A DNA stretch of 64,000 nt, taken from Actinacidiphila acididurans (GTDB lineage Bacteria; Actinomycetota; Actinomycetes; Streptomycetales; Streptomycetaceae). Position numbers and translations under genes: made by a program. The stretch lies in contig NZ_JADKYB010000001.1 in the NCBI RefSeq assembly GCF_016918855.1, forward strand, positions 620,001 to 684,000, written 5' to 3'. Shown here in pieces: positions 53,762 through 62,789 of the stretch (position 1 is its first letter; every line of letters begins with the position of its first letter). The notes beneath the pieces are model-generated. The model had not been told where the DNA came from and did not search any database. It was given only the letters and a program-made list of their open reading frames with translations.

Positions 53762-54077
53762 CGCCCGGGCACCGGTACGGGGCAGGCCGGGGCGGGGAGT
53801 GGCGCTGGCGGGCGCGGCAGGCGGCGGGCCGGCTGCCGAGGGGCTGAACGTCCCTCCGGCCCCGCCGCTTTCACGGCGCCGGCCCCTGTCGGCCGAGGCC
53901 GGTTCGGCGCCGCCGGTCCGCGTCGTTGTGGTCGACCGCCGTCGCGGCGAGGGCGGGGGCGGGAGCGCCCCGGGGCCCCTGCTCCAGAAGAGGCGGAAAG
54001 GCTGGGCGTTCTCCCGAAAGCCGCCGCAGGCCGGGGCATTTCTGTTATGCGGGCCTCCTCCGGGCGGTCTCCGGAGC
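53762..54077. other. Intergenic region between CocE-like and thaumatin-like genes
   Basis: 316 bases. CGGCGCCG at 53874-53881 and 53905-53912 can pair as a hairpin with further GGCC pairing inside, a likely terminator. A TGTTAT box near 54043 may be the -10 of the thaumatin-like gene. Confidence 0.4.
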
Positions 54078-55118
54078 ATGAGGCACGCTCCGACACGCAA
54101 GCGGCACCGGGTGCGGCCGTCCCGGGGCCGGTACGCGGTCCTGGTGGCGGCGGTGATAGCGGTGGCGACCATCTCCTGGCTGGTCCAGCCGTCGGGCTCG
54201 ACCGGGCATCCGGCGGCCGACGCGCGGCCGTCGGCTCCGGCGACGGCGACCACCGGTACCGCCGCACCGAGTCCGGACGGCTCCGCCACCCGTCCCGCTC
54301 CGACCACGTCAGCCCCCACCACCCGGCCCCCGACGACCCGCCCGGCGGCCACGAGGACCCCCGCGAAGGGCCCGCACAAGAAGCCCACCCCGGCCGCCCC
54401 CGCGACCACCCGGCCGCCGGCCGGTGCCGCCGTGCCGCCCGCCCCCGCGGGCCGGCGCACCATCACCCTGGTCAACCGCACCTCCCAGACCGTCTGGGCG
54501 GTGGTCACCAACACCAGCGCCGCCTACCCGGGCGGGCGCCGGCTCCAGCCCGGGCAGAGCACGTCGCTGACCGTGGCCGACAACTGGGGCGGGCGGATCT
54601 GGGGCCGCACCGGTTGCGCCGGGGACGCCGGCGGCCACTGCCTGACCGGTGACTGCACCACCACCTGCGGCGGCCCCACCACCCCCACCACACTCGGCGA
54701 GTTCACCTTCAACGCCTTCGACGGCATGGACTTCTACGACGTCAGCATGGTCGACGGCAGCAACCTGCCGATGTGGATCAACATCGCGCACACCACGACC
54801 GCCGACCCGCTCACCTCCGCCGGCTGCTATCGCGGCACATGCACCTCGCCGGTGAACTGCCCGTCCGCCATGCAGGCGAAGAACGGCGGCAGCGTGATCG
54901 GCTGCATGCCGCCCTGCGCCGCCTTCGGCGGGGACACCTACTGCTGCCGCGGCTCCTGGGCCGGCCGGGAGAACTGCGTGCCGTCCAAGTGGCCGGTCGA
55001 CTACACGCAGGTCTTCAAGCGCGCCGAACCGTACGCCTACTCCTACGCCTTCGACGACTCGGCGACCATGTCCTGCAAGGGCGCCTGCTACTACCGGATC
55101 ACCTTCGGCACGACCTGA
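54078..55118 (+). CDS. Membrane-anchored thaumatin-like protein
   Basis: 346 residues. A basic N terminus, one membrane segment (about 24-42, YAVLVAAVIAVATISWLV), a long Thr/Pro/Ala-rich linker (about 50-122), then a thaumatin domain (about 124-346). The domain has many Cys, an FTFNAFDGMDFYDVSMVDG stretch (part of the acidic cleft of the family), VNCP and the C-terminal YSYAFDD. Plant thaumatins bind or cleave beta-1,3-glucans; a role against fungal walls is an inference. The lack of a clear signal cleavage site suggests it stays anchored. Confidence 0.85.
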   Translation: MRHAPTRKRHRVRPSRGRYAVLVAAVIAVATISWLVQPSGSTGHPAADARPSAPATATTGTAAPSPDGSATRPAPTTSAPTTRPPTTRPAATRTPAKGPHKKPTPAAPATTRPPAGAAVPPAPAGRRTITLVNRTSQTVWAVVTNTSAAYPGGRRLQPGQSTSLTVADNWGGRIWGRTGCAGDAGGHCLTGDCTTTCGGPTTPTTLGEFTFNAFDGMDFYDVSMVDGSNLPMWINIAHTTTADPLTSAGCYRGTCTSPVNCPSAMQAKNGGSVIGCMPPCAAFGGDTYCCRGSWAGRENCVPSKWPVDYTQVFKRAEPYAYSYAFDDSATMSCKGACYYRITFGTT

Positions 55119-55149
55119 CGACCTCCGACGGGCTCCGGCCCGCCCGACC

Positions 55150-55182
55150 GTGCCCCCGGCCGCGACCCCGCGCCGGGGGCAC
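55150..55182 (+). terminator. Terminator of the thaumatin-like gene
   Basis: Perfect 10-base arms GTGCCCCCGG and CCGGGGGCAC with a 13-base loop. Confidence 0.8.
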
Positions 55183-55183
55183 C

Positions 55184-55263
55184 GTCATGTCGCGGTCATG
55201 TCGCGGCCCGCGAGCGGCGCCTTGTGCGATGCCGTGTGTGATGCCTCGTGTGATGCCTCGTGC
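55184..55263. repeat. Two short tandem repeats
   Basis: GTCATGTCGCG occurs twice in tandem (55184-55205), and a 12-base unit GATGCCTCGTGT occurs about three times (55228-55263). Confidence 0.7.
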
Positions 55264-55350
55264 ACGGGTCTTTACGGGGCCGACACAGATGGTCTAGAAA
55301 CGACAATCGTCCGATGTTAGTTCCGCCCCAGCCCCTCTTATCCCCCCAGT

Positions 55351-55386
55351 CGATGAGCCCTGCCCAATCAGCGGGCTGATTCATCG
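55351..55386. promoter_or_regulatory. Imperfect inverted repeat before the large glycosidase gene
   Basis: CGATGAGCCC (55351-55360) pairs with GGGCT and CATCG (55373-55377 and 55382-55386), with GATT bulged out. Possible operator; no match to the LacI operators. Confidence 0.3.
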
Positions 55387-55430
55387 GATCACCACACAGT
55401 GTCGTGTCGAGTCAGCCCCTGGAGGGCACC

Positions 55431-58400
55431 GTGCAATTGAACTCCCGTCACCGACGCGTGCCCAGACGGCGCGCCCTCGCCCTGTGGTCGGCGGCGCTGA
55501 CCGCGCTGGCCGGCATGGTGCTGGCCGAGCCGGGCGCCGCCCACGCGGTGGACGGCCCGACCACGGCCTGGCGCGACGGCGCCTTCCAGGTCGACCCGGC
55601 CGGCGTGGTCAGCCGCTCCGACCTGGTGCTCGGTGCCCCCAACGTCAACCCCACCGGCTCGGTGCCGCTCGGCAACGGCTCGCTGGGCGTGGCCGCCTGG
55701 GCGGCCGGCGGCTTCACCGCCCAGCTCAACCGCTCCGACACCATGCCGGACCGCAAGTCCCCGGGCCAGCTCACCATCCCCGGCCTGTCGGTGATCTCGC
55801 ACGCCGCGGACTTCTCCGGAAAGCTGGACCTGACCGACGGGGTGCTGCGCGAGTCCGGCGGCGGCATGACCATGAAGGCCTGGGTGGCATCCGACAAGGA
55901 CGAGCTGGTCGTCGACGTCACCGGCGCCGACCCCAAGGTGCCGCAGACCGCCTCCATCAACCTGTGGTCCGGCCGCAAGCCCACCGCCGCCGCCTCCGGC
56001 GCGCTCGGCACCCTCGCCGAGACCTGGACCGACAACAGCCCGCAGATCCCCAGCGGCAAGACCTTCGGCTCGATGGCCGCGATCACCGCCGGCGGCCGCC
56101 AGGTGACCGCTTCCGTGGCGAGCCCCACGCAGGTCAAGGTGAACTTCACCCCGCGCGCCGACGGCAGCTTCCGCGTCGTCGTGGCCAGCCCCGGCTGGAC
56201 CGGCGGTGACGCGGCGCTGACCGCGACCGACCTGATCGGCGGGGACGCCCACGCCGCCGAGCGCGCCCTGATGAACCGTCAGGATCGCTGGTGGAACCGG
56301 TACTGGACGCACAGCGGCCTGGTCGAGATGAACTCCGCCGACGGCAGCGCCGCCTACATCGAGAACCTGCGCACGCTGTACCTCTACGAAGAGGCGGCGT
56401 CGATGAAGCAGGGCATCTACCCCGGCAGCCAGGCCGGCGAGGCCGACATGTTCGCCTGGGCCAAGGACCAGCAGACCTGGCAGCCCTCGGCGTACTGGCT
56501 GTGGAACCTGCGCACCCAGATCTCGGCCAACATGAGCAGCGGCAACTACGCCCTGAACACGCCGATCTTCGACATGTACGCCGACGACCTGCCGCAACTG
56601 GAGGCGTGGACCAAGCAGATGATGGGTGGCCTGCCCGGCACCTGCCTGCCCGAGACCATGCGCTTCAACGGCAACGGCGGCGACACCACCCCCGGCGCCA
56701 ACGCCTCGTGCAGCGAGCCCGGCGCCCCCAACTGGAACGCCCTTGACATCTCCAGCGGTCCCGAGGTCGCGCTCTACATGTGGGAGCAGTACCAGGCCAC
56801 CGGTGACAAGGCCATGCTCGCGAAGTACTTCCCGTTCATGAAGTCCACCACGGTCTTCCAGCTCGCGTACCAGACCGTCGGCCCCGACGGCCTGCTGCAC
56901 GCCAACGCCAACGCGCACGAGACCCAGTGGTCGGTGCAGGACCCGACCACCGACATCGCGGTGGACCACACCCTGTTCCCGATCATCGAGCAGGCCGCGC
57001 ACGTCCTGGGCACCGACACCACCACCGACAAGGACCTGGTGGCGCAGGTGCGCAAGGCCGCCACCGAGATCCCGCCCTACCCGCGGACCGACCAGGCCAC
57101 CCGCACCCAGCTGCTCAACCCGCACTACACGCAGGCCGAGACCGACGCGGCCGACGCCACCGGCACCGACATGATCGCCATCTCGTACGAGCCGGCCGCC
57201 GCGCGCCGCAACGGCGAGAACATCGAACTCGAGCCGCTGTGGCCGTGGAACACCATCAGTGACCAGGACCAGAACCTGTTCGCCCTGGAGCAGCGCTCGT
57301 ACGCCCACCGGCCCAACAAGGGCGGCAACGACTGGTCGATGGACGCCATCGACGCGGCCCGGCTGGAGAACCCGGCCGAGGTGCGGGCGGACCTGATCTC
57401 GATCACCGAAGGCCACCAGGTCTACCCCAACGGCTTCGCCGACCTCGGCAACAGCGTCGGCTTCCAGCCGTACATCGAGCAGGAGTCCGGCGCCGCGACC
57501 GCCGTCAACGAGGCGCTGGCGCAGGACTACGACGGCATCATCCGCTTCGCCCCGGCCTGGCCCGCCGACTGGGACGTCAGCGGCAGCGTCTACCTCCAGC
57601 ACGGCACCAAGGCCGACGTGCAGGTGCAGGGCGGCACTCTGGTCACCGCCGCGATCGAGGCCGGCACCACCGGCACCCTGAAGGTGAAGAACCCGTGGCC
57701 CGGCGGCCGTACCGAGGTCGTGGACGGCGCCACCGGACACGTCGTCACCGCCGCGAGCGGCGCCGCGATCCTGGACGTGCCCGCCAAGGCCCACCGCTCC
57801 TACCTGGTCCAGCGGGCCGACGCCCCCACCACCGGGCTGTCCTTCGCCCAGGTCACCGGCACCCCGGCGGCCGCGGCCAAGCACCTCGGCGGGGTCAAGC
57901 TCGGCCTGGACGCCGGCACCACCAGCGGCACCGCCACCGTCGGCACCGTACTGGCCGGCACCGACCAGTCCTTCGGCCTGACCCGGCTCGACGACCCGTC
58001 CTCGCCCGGCGCGACCACCACGCCCGGTGACGTCGCCGGCCGCACCGCCCGTACCACCGGCACCGCCCCGGCCGGCAGCGACATGTACTTCGACGTCGCC
58101 AACGACACCGCGGCCACCGGCACGTACACCGGCACGCTGCACGTTTCGTACTACGACTCGGGCACCGACCCGATCGCCGTCCAGGTCGACGCCGGGTCCG
58201 CCGACCGCTACCACCAGGCCGGCACCATCGCCCGTACCGGCACGGACATCTGGAAGAGCGCCGACATCGCGATCGACACCGCCTGGTTCGGCGGGCTCCA
58301 GGCGCAGGGCGCCGACCTGCGGCTGCACTCGGCCTCGCCGTTCAGCGTGCACAGCACGGCGCTGACCGTCAGCGGCGTGTGGGTGCCGAACCAGAAGTCC

Positions 58401-59420
58401 TTCCCGCCCGCCCCGGCCATCACCACCCCGCGCTCGGGCGGCACCGCCAAGCTCGCCTCCTCGGTCATCGGCACCACCGTCCCGAACGGCGTGGTGACCG
58501 TCCACAAGGGCACCACGACGCTGTGCACCGGTACCGCCGACGACTCCGGGGCGTGGAACTGCGCGCCGGCCGGCGGGTTCACCCCCGGCCAGCAGGCGAT
58601 CACCGCGACCGTGGCCGACCCCAGCGGCGTGGCCAGCGACGCCTCGGCGTCGGTCTCCTTCGACGCCTCCGACCTGCCGCCGGGCACCGCGCTGGTCGGC
58701 GCCGTGGTCGGGCCGGACAACCACGCCTACGGCATGAGCGAGGACGAGCGGCCCTCCGGCGGCTTCGACGGCCCGACCACCGCCTCGGTGATCGACGGCC
58801 TGACCGCCCGCACCAGCACCCAGAGCAACATCTACTTCGACATCGACGACTCCATCGCGCACGCCGGCTTCTACTCGGCGACCTGGACCATCTCCTACTA
58901 CGACACCGGCAACGGCTCCTTCGCCGTGCACTACGACAACGGCAGCTCCGACCCGTACAAGTCCACCCAGTCCATCCCGCTGACCAACACCAACACCTGG
59001 AAGACCGCCACGGTGACCGCTTCCGACGCCTACTTCGGCGGACAGGAGCACTCCGGCGCGGACTTCCGGCTGCGCAACGGCGGCGGCCAGGTGACGGTGC
59101 ACAGCGTGGTGGTGAAGGTCTCCGGTGACGGCGTCGCCAACACCACCCGGTTCGCCCCGCCGGTGACGATCACCACGCCGCAGGCCGGCGCCACGGTGAG
59201 CGCCACCCCGACGGTGACCGGCACCGCGGAACCCGACGCCAAGGTGACGGTCACCGCGGAGGGCGCGGCCGTGTGCACCGCGACCGCCGCCGACGACGGC
59301 ACGTTCACCTGCACCGCCGGCGCCCCACTGGCGGCCGGGGCGCACACCCTGACCGCCCAGGCGCAGGACGTGACCAACACGCCCGCACCGCAGGCCACCG
59401 TTCAGGTGACGGTGCAGTAA
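55431..59420 (+). CDS. Very large secreted GH95-like glycosidase with duplicated CBM-Ig modules
   Basis: 1329 residues. RRR-type signal peptide ending AHAVD, beta-sandwich with GSVPLGNGSLGVAAW, and an (alpha/alpha)6 barrel (about 250-700) containing QTWQPSAYWLWNLRTQ, NANAHETQWSVQDP and ELEPLWPWNTIS. Then come two copies of a unit made of a carbohydrate-binding-like sandwich (about 803-985 and 1086-1240, each with SYYDsG/TG and AWFGG/AYFGG) and a bacterial Ig-like domain (993-1083 and 1243-1329). The GTG at 55431 follows GGAGG at five bases. Barrel and N terminus resemble GH95-type enzymes; specificity unknown. Probably acts on polysaccharide outside the cell. Confidence 0.8.
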   Translation: MQLNSRHRRVPRRRALALWSAALTALAGMVLAEPGAAHAVDGPTTAWRDGAFQVDPAGVVSRSDLVLGAPNVNPTGSVPLGNGSLGVAAWAAGGFTAQLNRSDTMPDRKSPGQLTIPGLSVISHAADFSGKLDLTDGVLRESGGGMTMKAWVASDKDELVVDVTGADPKVPQTASINLWSGRKPTAAASGALGTLAETWTDNSPQIPSGKTFGSMAAITAGGRQVTASVASPTQVKVNFTPRADGSFRVVVASPGWTGGDAALTATDLIGGDAHAAERALMNRQDRWWNRYWTHSGLVEMNSADGSAAYIENLRTLYLYEEAASMKQGIYPGSQAGEADMFAWAKDQQTWQPSAYWLWNLRTQISANMSSGNYALNTPIFDMYADDLPQLEAWTKQMMGGLPGTCLPETMRFNGNGGDTTPGANASCSEPGAPNWNALDISSGPEVALYMWEQYQATGDKAMLAKYFPFMKSTTVFQLAYQTVGPDGLLHANANAHETQWSVQDPTTDIAVDHTLFPIIEQAAHVLGTDTTTDKDLVAQVRKAATEIPPYPRTDQATRTQLLNPHYTQAETDAADATGTDMIAISYEPAAARRNGENIELEPLWPWNTISDQDQNLFALEQRSYAHRPNKGGNDWSMDAIDAARLENPAEVRADLISITEGHQVYPNGFADLGNSVGFQPYIEQESGAATAVNEALAQDYDGIIRFAPAWPADWDVSGSVYLQHGTKADVQVQGGTLVTAAIEAGTTGTLKVKNPWPGGRTEVVDGATGHVVTAASGAAILDVPAKAHRSYLVQRADAPTTGLSFAQVTGTPAAAAKHLGGVKLGLDAGTTSGTATVGTVLAGTDQSFGLTRLDDPSSPGATTTPGDVAGRTARTTGTAPAGSDMYFDVANDTAATGTYTGTLHVSYYDSGTDPIAVQVDAGSADRYHQAGTIARTGTDIWKSADIAIDTAWFGGLQAQGADLRLHSASPFSVHSTALTVSGVWVPNQKSFPPAPAITTPRSGGTAKLASSVIGTTVPNGVVTVHKGTTTLCTGTADDSGAWNCAPAGGFTPGQQAITATVADPSGVASDASASVSFDASDLPPGTALVGAVVGPDNHAYGMSEDERPSGGFDGPTTASVIDGLTARTSTQSNIYFDIDDSIAHAGFYSATWTISYYDTGNGSFAVHYDNGSSDPYKSTQSIPLTNTNTWKTATVTASDAYFGGQEHSGADFRLRNGGGQVTVHSVVVKVSGDGVANTTRFAPPVTITTPQAGATVSATPTVTGTAEPDAKVTVTAEGAAVCTATAADDGTFTCTAGAPLAAGAHTLTAQAQDVTNTPAPQATVQVTVQ

Positions 59421-59443
59421 CGGCACCCGCCCGCCACCCGACC

Positions 59444-59489
59444 GCGACGGCCGGGGCCCCCGCACCAGCCGCGGGGTCCCGGCCGTCGC
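59444..59489 (+). terminator. Terminator of the large glycosidase gene
   Basis: Perfect 12-base arms GCGACGGCCGGG and CCCGGCCGTCGC, with an inner CCCCGC/GCGGGG stem. Confidence 0.85.
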
Positions 59490-59774
59490 ACATGGTGCGG
59501 CATGGCACGCGGTACGTCGTACGGCGGCCGGTAGGGGGCCGGGGACGCGCCTGGTACGTGCCCGGACACGCGTCGCCCGTACGGCCGGTGGTACGTAGCG
59601 CCGAACGGTCCGGGATGCGGCCGTCCGGGGGGCTGGCTACCCTCGAACCGGCGGCCCGATCGGCCGACCGGCGCGGCGGACTTCACTGCCGGCCGGGCCG
59701 GGGCCGCGGTGCATGCACATTGGGGGATCAATCGCCGACACCCGTCACAACCCGGCACGGGAAGGACGATCGAC

Positions 59775-60617
59775 ATGAGGATCCCGCACACTCGCATGGC
59801 TGTGGCACTCGCCGCGACGGCCGCGGCGGTACCGCTGAGCCTGGGAGCGTTCGCTCCGCAGGCCCAGGCGCAGCCGTCGCCGACCCCTACGGGAACCGCA
59901 CCCACCGGCACCGCGAGTCCCACGACATCGATTCCGACGACTGCGAGTCCTACAGCCGTGAGTCCCACGGCCACGACTCCCACGCCTACGGCCACCACGG
60001 CAACTCCCACGGCGTCGCCGACCGCCCCCGGTACGCCGAGCCCGACGACGACGAGTCCGACCACGAGTCCGACGACCACGAGTCCGACCAGTCCGACGAC
60101 GAGCCCGACGACCAGCCCGTCCCCGACCAGGACCACTCCTGTCGGAGTGTTCGGTCCGCAGTGCTCCTCGCTGCCGCGCAGCGGAGCGGGCAGCCTGGCC
60201 ACCATGGCCAGGAACAGGGTGGTGGCCGCTTCGACCGGCAACCCGCTGCTCACCCAGTTCGTGTCCGCGGTGAACCGGGCGAACCTGGCCAGCACGCTCA
60301 ACAACGCGCATGGCATCACGGTGTTCGCGCCGACCAACGCCGCCTTCCAGAAACTGGGCACGACCCAGCTCAACTCGCTGCTGAACAACCCGACGCAGCT
60401 CAAGAAGGTGCTGCAGTTCCACGTGGTGAATCAGCGCATCACCCCGGCCGAGCTGCCGAACGGCTCCTTCGTCACCCGTGAGGGCTCCAGGATCACCACG
60501 TCCGGTTCCGGGACCACGTTCACGGTCAACGGCACCGCGAACATCGTCTGCGGCAACATCCGGACCGTCAACGCCACCGTCTACCTGATCGACTCCGTGC
60601 TGATGCCGCCGAGCTGA
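59775..60617 (+). CDS. Secreted fasciclin (FAS1) domain protein
   Basis: 280 residues. Signal peptide (1-34, ending AQAQP), a Thr/Ser/Pro-rich linker of about 90 residues, then one FAS1 domain (about 140-280) with GITVFAPTNAAFQKLG and FHVVNQRITPAEL. FAS1 proteins mediate adhesion. AAGGA precedes the ATG at 59775. The linker is coded by degenerate tandem repeats of ACGAGTCCGACC type. Single secreted gene with its own strong terminator. Confidence 0.92.
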   Translation: MRIPHTRMAVALAATAAAVPLSLGAFAPQAQAQPSPTPTGTAPTGTASPTTSIPTTASPTAVSPTATTPTPTATTATPTASPTAPGTPSPTTTSPTTSPTTTSPTSPTTSPTTSPSPTRTTPVGVFGPQCSSLPRSGAGSLATMARNRVVAASTGNPLLTQFVSAVNRANLASTLNNAHGITVFAPTNAAFQKLGTTQLNSLLNNPTQLKKVLQFHVVNQRITPAELPNGSFVTREGSRITTSGSGTTFTVNGTANIVCGNIRTVNATVYLIDSVLMPPS

Positions 60618-60642
60618 CCCGCCGGTGTCCACGCCGCACGAT

Positions 60643-60688
60643 CGCGGGAGGGCCGCCGCACCGCACCAGGCGCGGCGGCCCTCCCGCG
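60643..60688 (+). terminator. Very strong hairpin after the fasciclin gene
   Basis: Perfect 17-base arms CGCGGGAGGGCCGCCGC (60643-60659) and GCGGCGGCCCTCCCGCG (60672-60688), loop of 12. Confidence 0.9.
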
Positions 60689-60811
60689 TGCTCCCTCCGT
60701 ACCGCCGTTCGTACCCCTGAATCGCCCGAACGGGTGAAACACGCCATGTGCCCGGATCGATAGGCTTGGTGACGATATCGACGCCGGGGGAGCGGGACGA
60801 GGGGGTACGCG

Positions 60812-61546
60812 ATGGTGGTCCGGTCCGCGGCGGCGGCGCAGGAGCAGGAGCCGCCCGTCGTCTTCGACGCGCCCTTCACCGACCCGGCCGCCTGGGCGGT
60901 GGGCCGCACCTCCGCCTATCCGGAGGACGGCCGCAACCCCGCCGACAACAAGCTCGACCAGATCGGCCCCGCCTACGGCCCCACCGCCGACGGCGTCTTC
61001 CACGCCCGCCGGGCGCCGGCCGGCCTGTGGTACACCGACCTGGTCTCCACCGAGTACGCCCCCGGCGGCTTCGAGCTGCTGCCGGGCGACGAAGTGAGCG
61101 CCACCTGCACGGTGTTCGCCACCCGCGGCGCCTGGCCCGCGCTGTGGACCTGGGGCCGGGACACCGCCCCCGGCCGGCCGCAGCCCGGCCACGGCGAGGT
61201 CGACCTGTTCGAGTACCACCCCACCAACCCGCGACTGCTGGAGTTGTCCAACCACGTCCGCGCGGCCGGTTTCGCGGCCGATGACACCGTCACCCCGGGC
61301 GTGCCCTTCCGGCTCCGGGTGGTGCTCGGCGAGGCGAACGTGTCCTGGTCCGTGGACGGCACCGAGGTGTTCGCCGACGGCCGCGGCGTGGGCCCGCACT
61401 GGCGGGCCTGGCCGGTGGTCAACATCAGTGTCGCGGCGGGCCGCTGGGGCCATCTGCCGCCGGAGCCCGGCGTGGACGAACTGCACTGGCAGTGCACCGG
61501 CCTGGAGGTCCGCCGGCCGGCGGCCCTGGGGCGGGGGAGCGGATGA
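60812..61546 (+). CDS. GH16-like concanavalin-fold protein
   Basis: 244 residues. Beta-sandwich with the GH16-type catalytic sequence GEVDLFEYH (ExDxxE, near residues 129-134), preceded by GAWPALWTWG and followed by VSWSVDGTEVFADG. No signal peptide or membrane segment is seen, unlike most GH16 beta-glucanases, so it may be cytoplasmic or use another export route. GAGGGGG precedes the ATG. Convergent with a thioesterase gene only eight bases away. Confidence 0.75.
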   Translation: MVVRSAAAAQEQEPPVVFDAPFTDPAAWAVGRTSAYPEDGRNPADNKLDQIGPAYGPTADGVFHARRAPAGLWYTDLVSTEYAPGGFELLPGDEVSATCTVFATRGAWPALWTWGRDTAPGRPQPGHGEVDLFEYHPTNPRLLELSNHVRAAGFAADDTVTPGVPFRLRVVLGEANVSWSVDGTEVFADGRGVGPHWRAWPVVNISVAAGRWGHLPPEPGVDELHWQCTGLEVRRPAALGRGSG

Positions 61547-61554
61547 CCGGCCGG

Positions 61555-61998
61555 TCAGGGGCGCGGCTGCGCCGCGAGCACCGTCCCCTGGGCCGCCGCG
61601 CACAGTTCTTCCGTACCGTCGTCGCCGATCACGTACAGGTCGCAGCGGCAGGTGGCCTGGCGGCGGCCGGCCTGCAGCACCTCGGCACGCGCGAACAGGG
61701 TCCGGCCGGCCGCGGGCCGCAGATAGTGGATGGTCATGCCGGTGGTGAGGACGCCCGGGCCGAGCACGGAACCGCCGGCGAAGGTCAGCGCGTTGTCGGC
61801 GGCGTAGGACAGCACCCCGCCGTGCACGAAGCCGTTCTGCTGGGCGAACTCCTCCCGGACCGGGATCTCCAGCACCGCCCGGCCCTCGCCGAACACGGTG
61901 AGGCGCGCGCCCAGCAGGCGGCTGAAGGGCTGCGCGTCCAGTGTCCTGCGGGCGAATTCCAGGGCTTCCGGGTCGGGGGGCGGCACACCGTCGGTCAC
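61555..61998 (-). CDS. Hotdog-fold thioesterase (PaaI-like)
   Basis: 147 residues. Hotdog fold with the PaaI-type active-site stretch QQNGFVHGGVLSYAADNAL and MTIHYLRPAAGRTLFARAEV. It hydrolyses acyl-CoA thioesters. The GTG follows a TAGGCT box (complement of 62007-62012) by eight bases, so it is probably leaderless. Confidence 0.88.
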   Translation of the reverse strand: MTDGVPPPDPEALEFARRTLDAQPFSRLLGARLTVFGEGRAVLEIPVREEFAQQNGFVHGGVLSYAADNALTFAGGSVLGPGVLTTGMTIHYLRPAAGRTLFARAEVLQAGRRQATCRCDLYVIGDDGTEELCAAAQGTVLAAQPRP

Positions 61999-62121
61999 GG
62001 TCGGTCAGCCTAGCGGCACAGGTCGGCCGGGCGGTACTTCCGTCTTGCCTCCGGCGTTGCCGGGGGCGGCGCGGGGGGGGCGTGTTCGGCGAGGCGGCGC
62101 GCGGGATGTCAGGATGGGCCC

Positions 62122-62616
62122 ATGGACAATGTGTATTTCGACATCGCCATCGACGGTGCCCCGGCCGGGCGGATCGTCTTCCGCCTGTTCGACGACGTGG
62201 TGCCGAAGACGGCGCAGAACTTCCGGGAGCTGGCCACCGGCCAGCACGGCTTCGGTTACGAGGGTTCGGCCTTCCACCGGGTCATCCCGGACTTCATGCT
62301 GCAGGGCGGCGACTTCACCAGCGGTGACGGCCGCGGCGGCAAGAGCATCTACGGCAACAAGTTCCCGGACGAGAACTTCCAGCTCAAGCACGACCGCCCG
62401 TTCCTGCTGTCGATGGCCAACGCCGGGCCGAACACCAACGGCTCGCAGTTCTTCGTCACCACCGTGGTGACGAGCTGGCTGGACGGCAAGCACGTGGTCT
62501 TCGGCGAGGTCGTCGAGGGCGAGGACCTGGTCAAGCTCATCGAGAGCAAGGGGTCGCGCAGCGGCGCCCCCAGCGCCAAGGTCGTCATCTCGGCCTCCGG
62601 CACCGTGCCCGCCTGA
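62122..62616 (+). CDS. Cyclophilin-type peptidyl-prolyl cis-trans isomerase
   Basis: 164 residues, single cyclophilin domain without signal peptide. Active-site stretches [33 protein letters not shown] and [12 protein letters not shown] are intact. It accelerates proline isomerisation in protein folding in the cytoplasm. AGGA lies about eight bases before the ATG. Confidence 0.97.
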   Translation: MDNVYFDIAIDGAPAGRIVFRLFDDVVPKTAQNFRELATGQHGFGYEGSAFHRVIPDFMLQGGDFTSGDGRGGKSIYGNKFPDENFQLKHDRPFLLSMANAGPNTNGSQFFVTTVVTSWLDGKHVVFGEVVEGEDLVKLIESKGSRSGAPSAKVVISASGTVPA

Positions 62617-62789
62617 CCTCTGCCCGAACCTCTGCTGACGATCGTCCGACACGTACCACCGGCGCGGCGGCCGTCCACCCCTGATCCGATGGCCGACAAG
62701 GCCCGGAGGATCCGCGGGGCCCGAAAGGGTCCGCAAGGGGCGGGCGGCCGCCGCTGCCGCGTCACGGGCAGGAGACCGAACCGCCGGGC

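Larger units (their letters stand above)
55119..55430. other. Repeat-containing intergenic region
   Basis: 312 bases with a terminator (55150-55182), two short tandem repeats (55184-55263) and an imperfect inverted repeat (55351-55386). GGAGG before 55431 is the ribosome site of the next gene. Confidence 0.5.

Noticed and set aside
55389..59465. A 1358-codon open frame on the minus strand
   Set aside because: It is exactly antisense to the large glycosidase gene; its Gly/Val/Arg-rich composition is a by-product of GC-rich codon bias, with no ribosome site or domain.
59880..60130. Asp/Glu/His/Ser-rich peptide in a second frame of the fasciclin linker
   Set aside because: The acidic frame is the shifted reading of Thr-Ser-Pro codon repeats; the primary frame has signal peptide, ribosome site and FAS1 domain.
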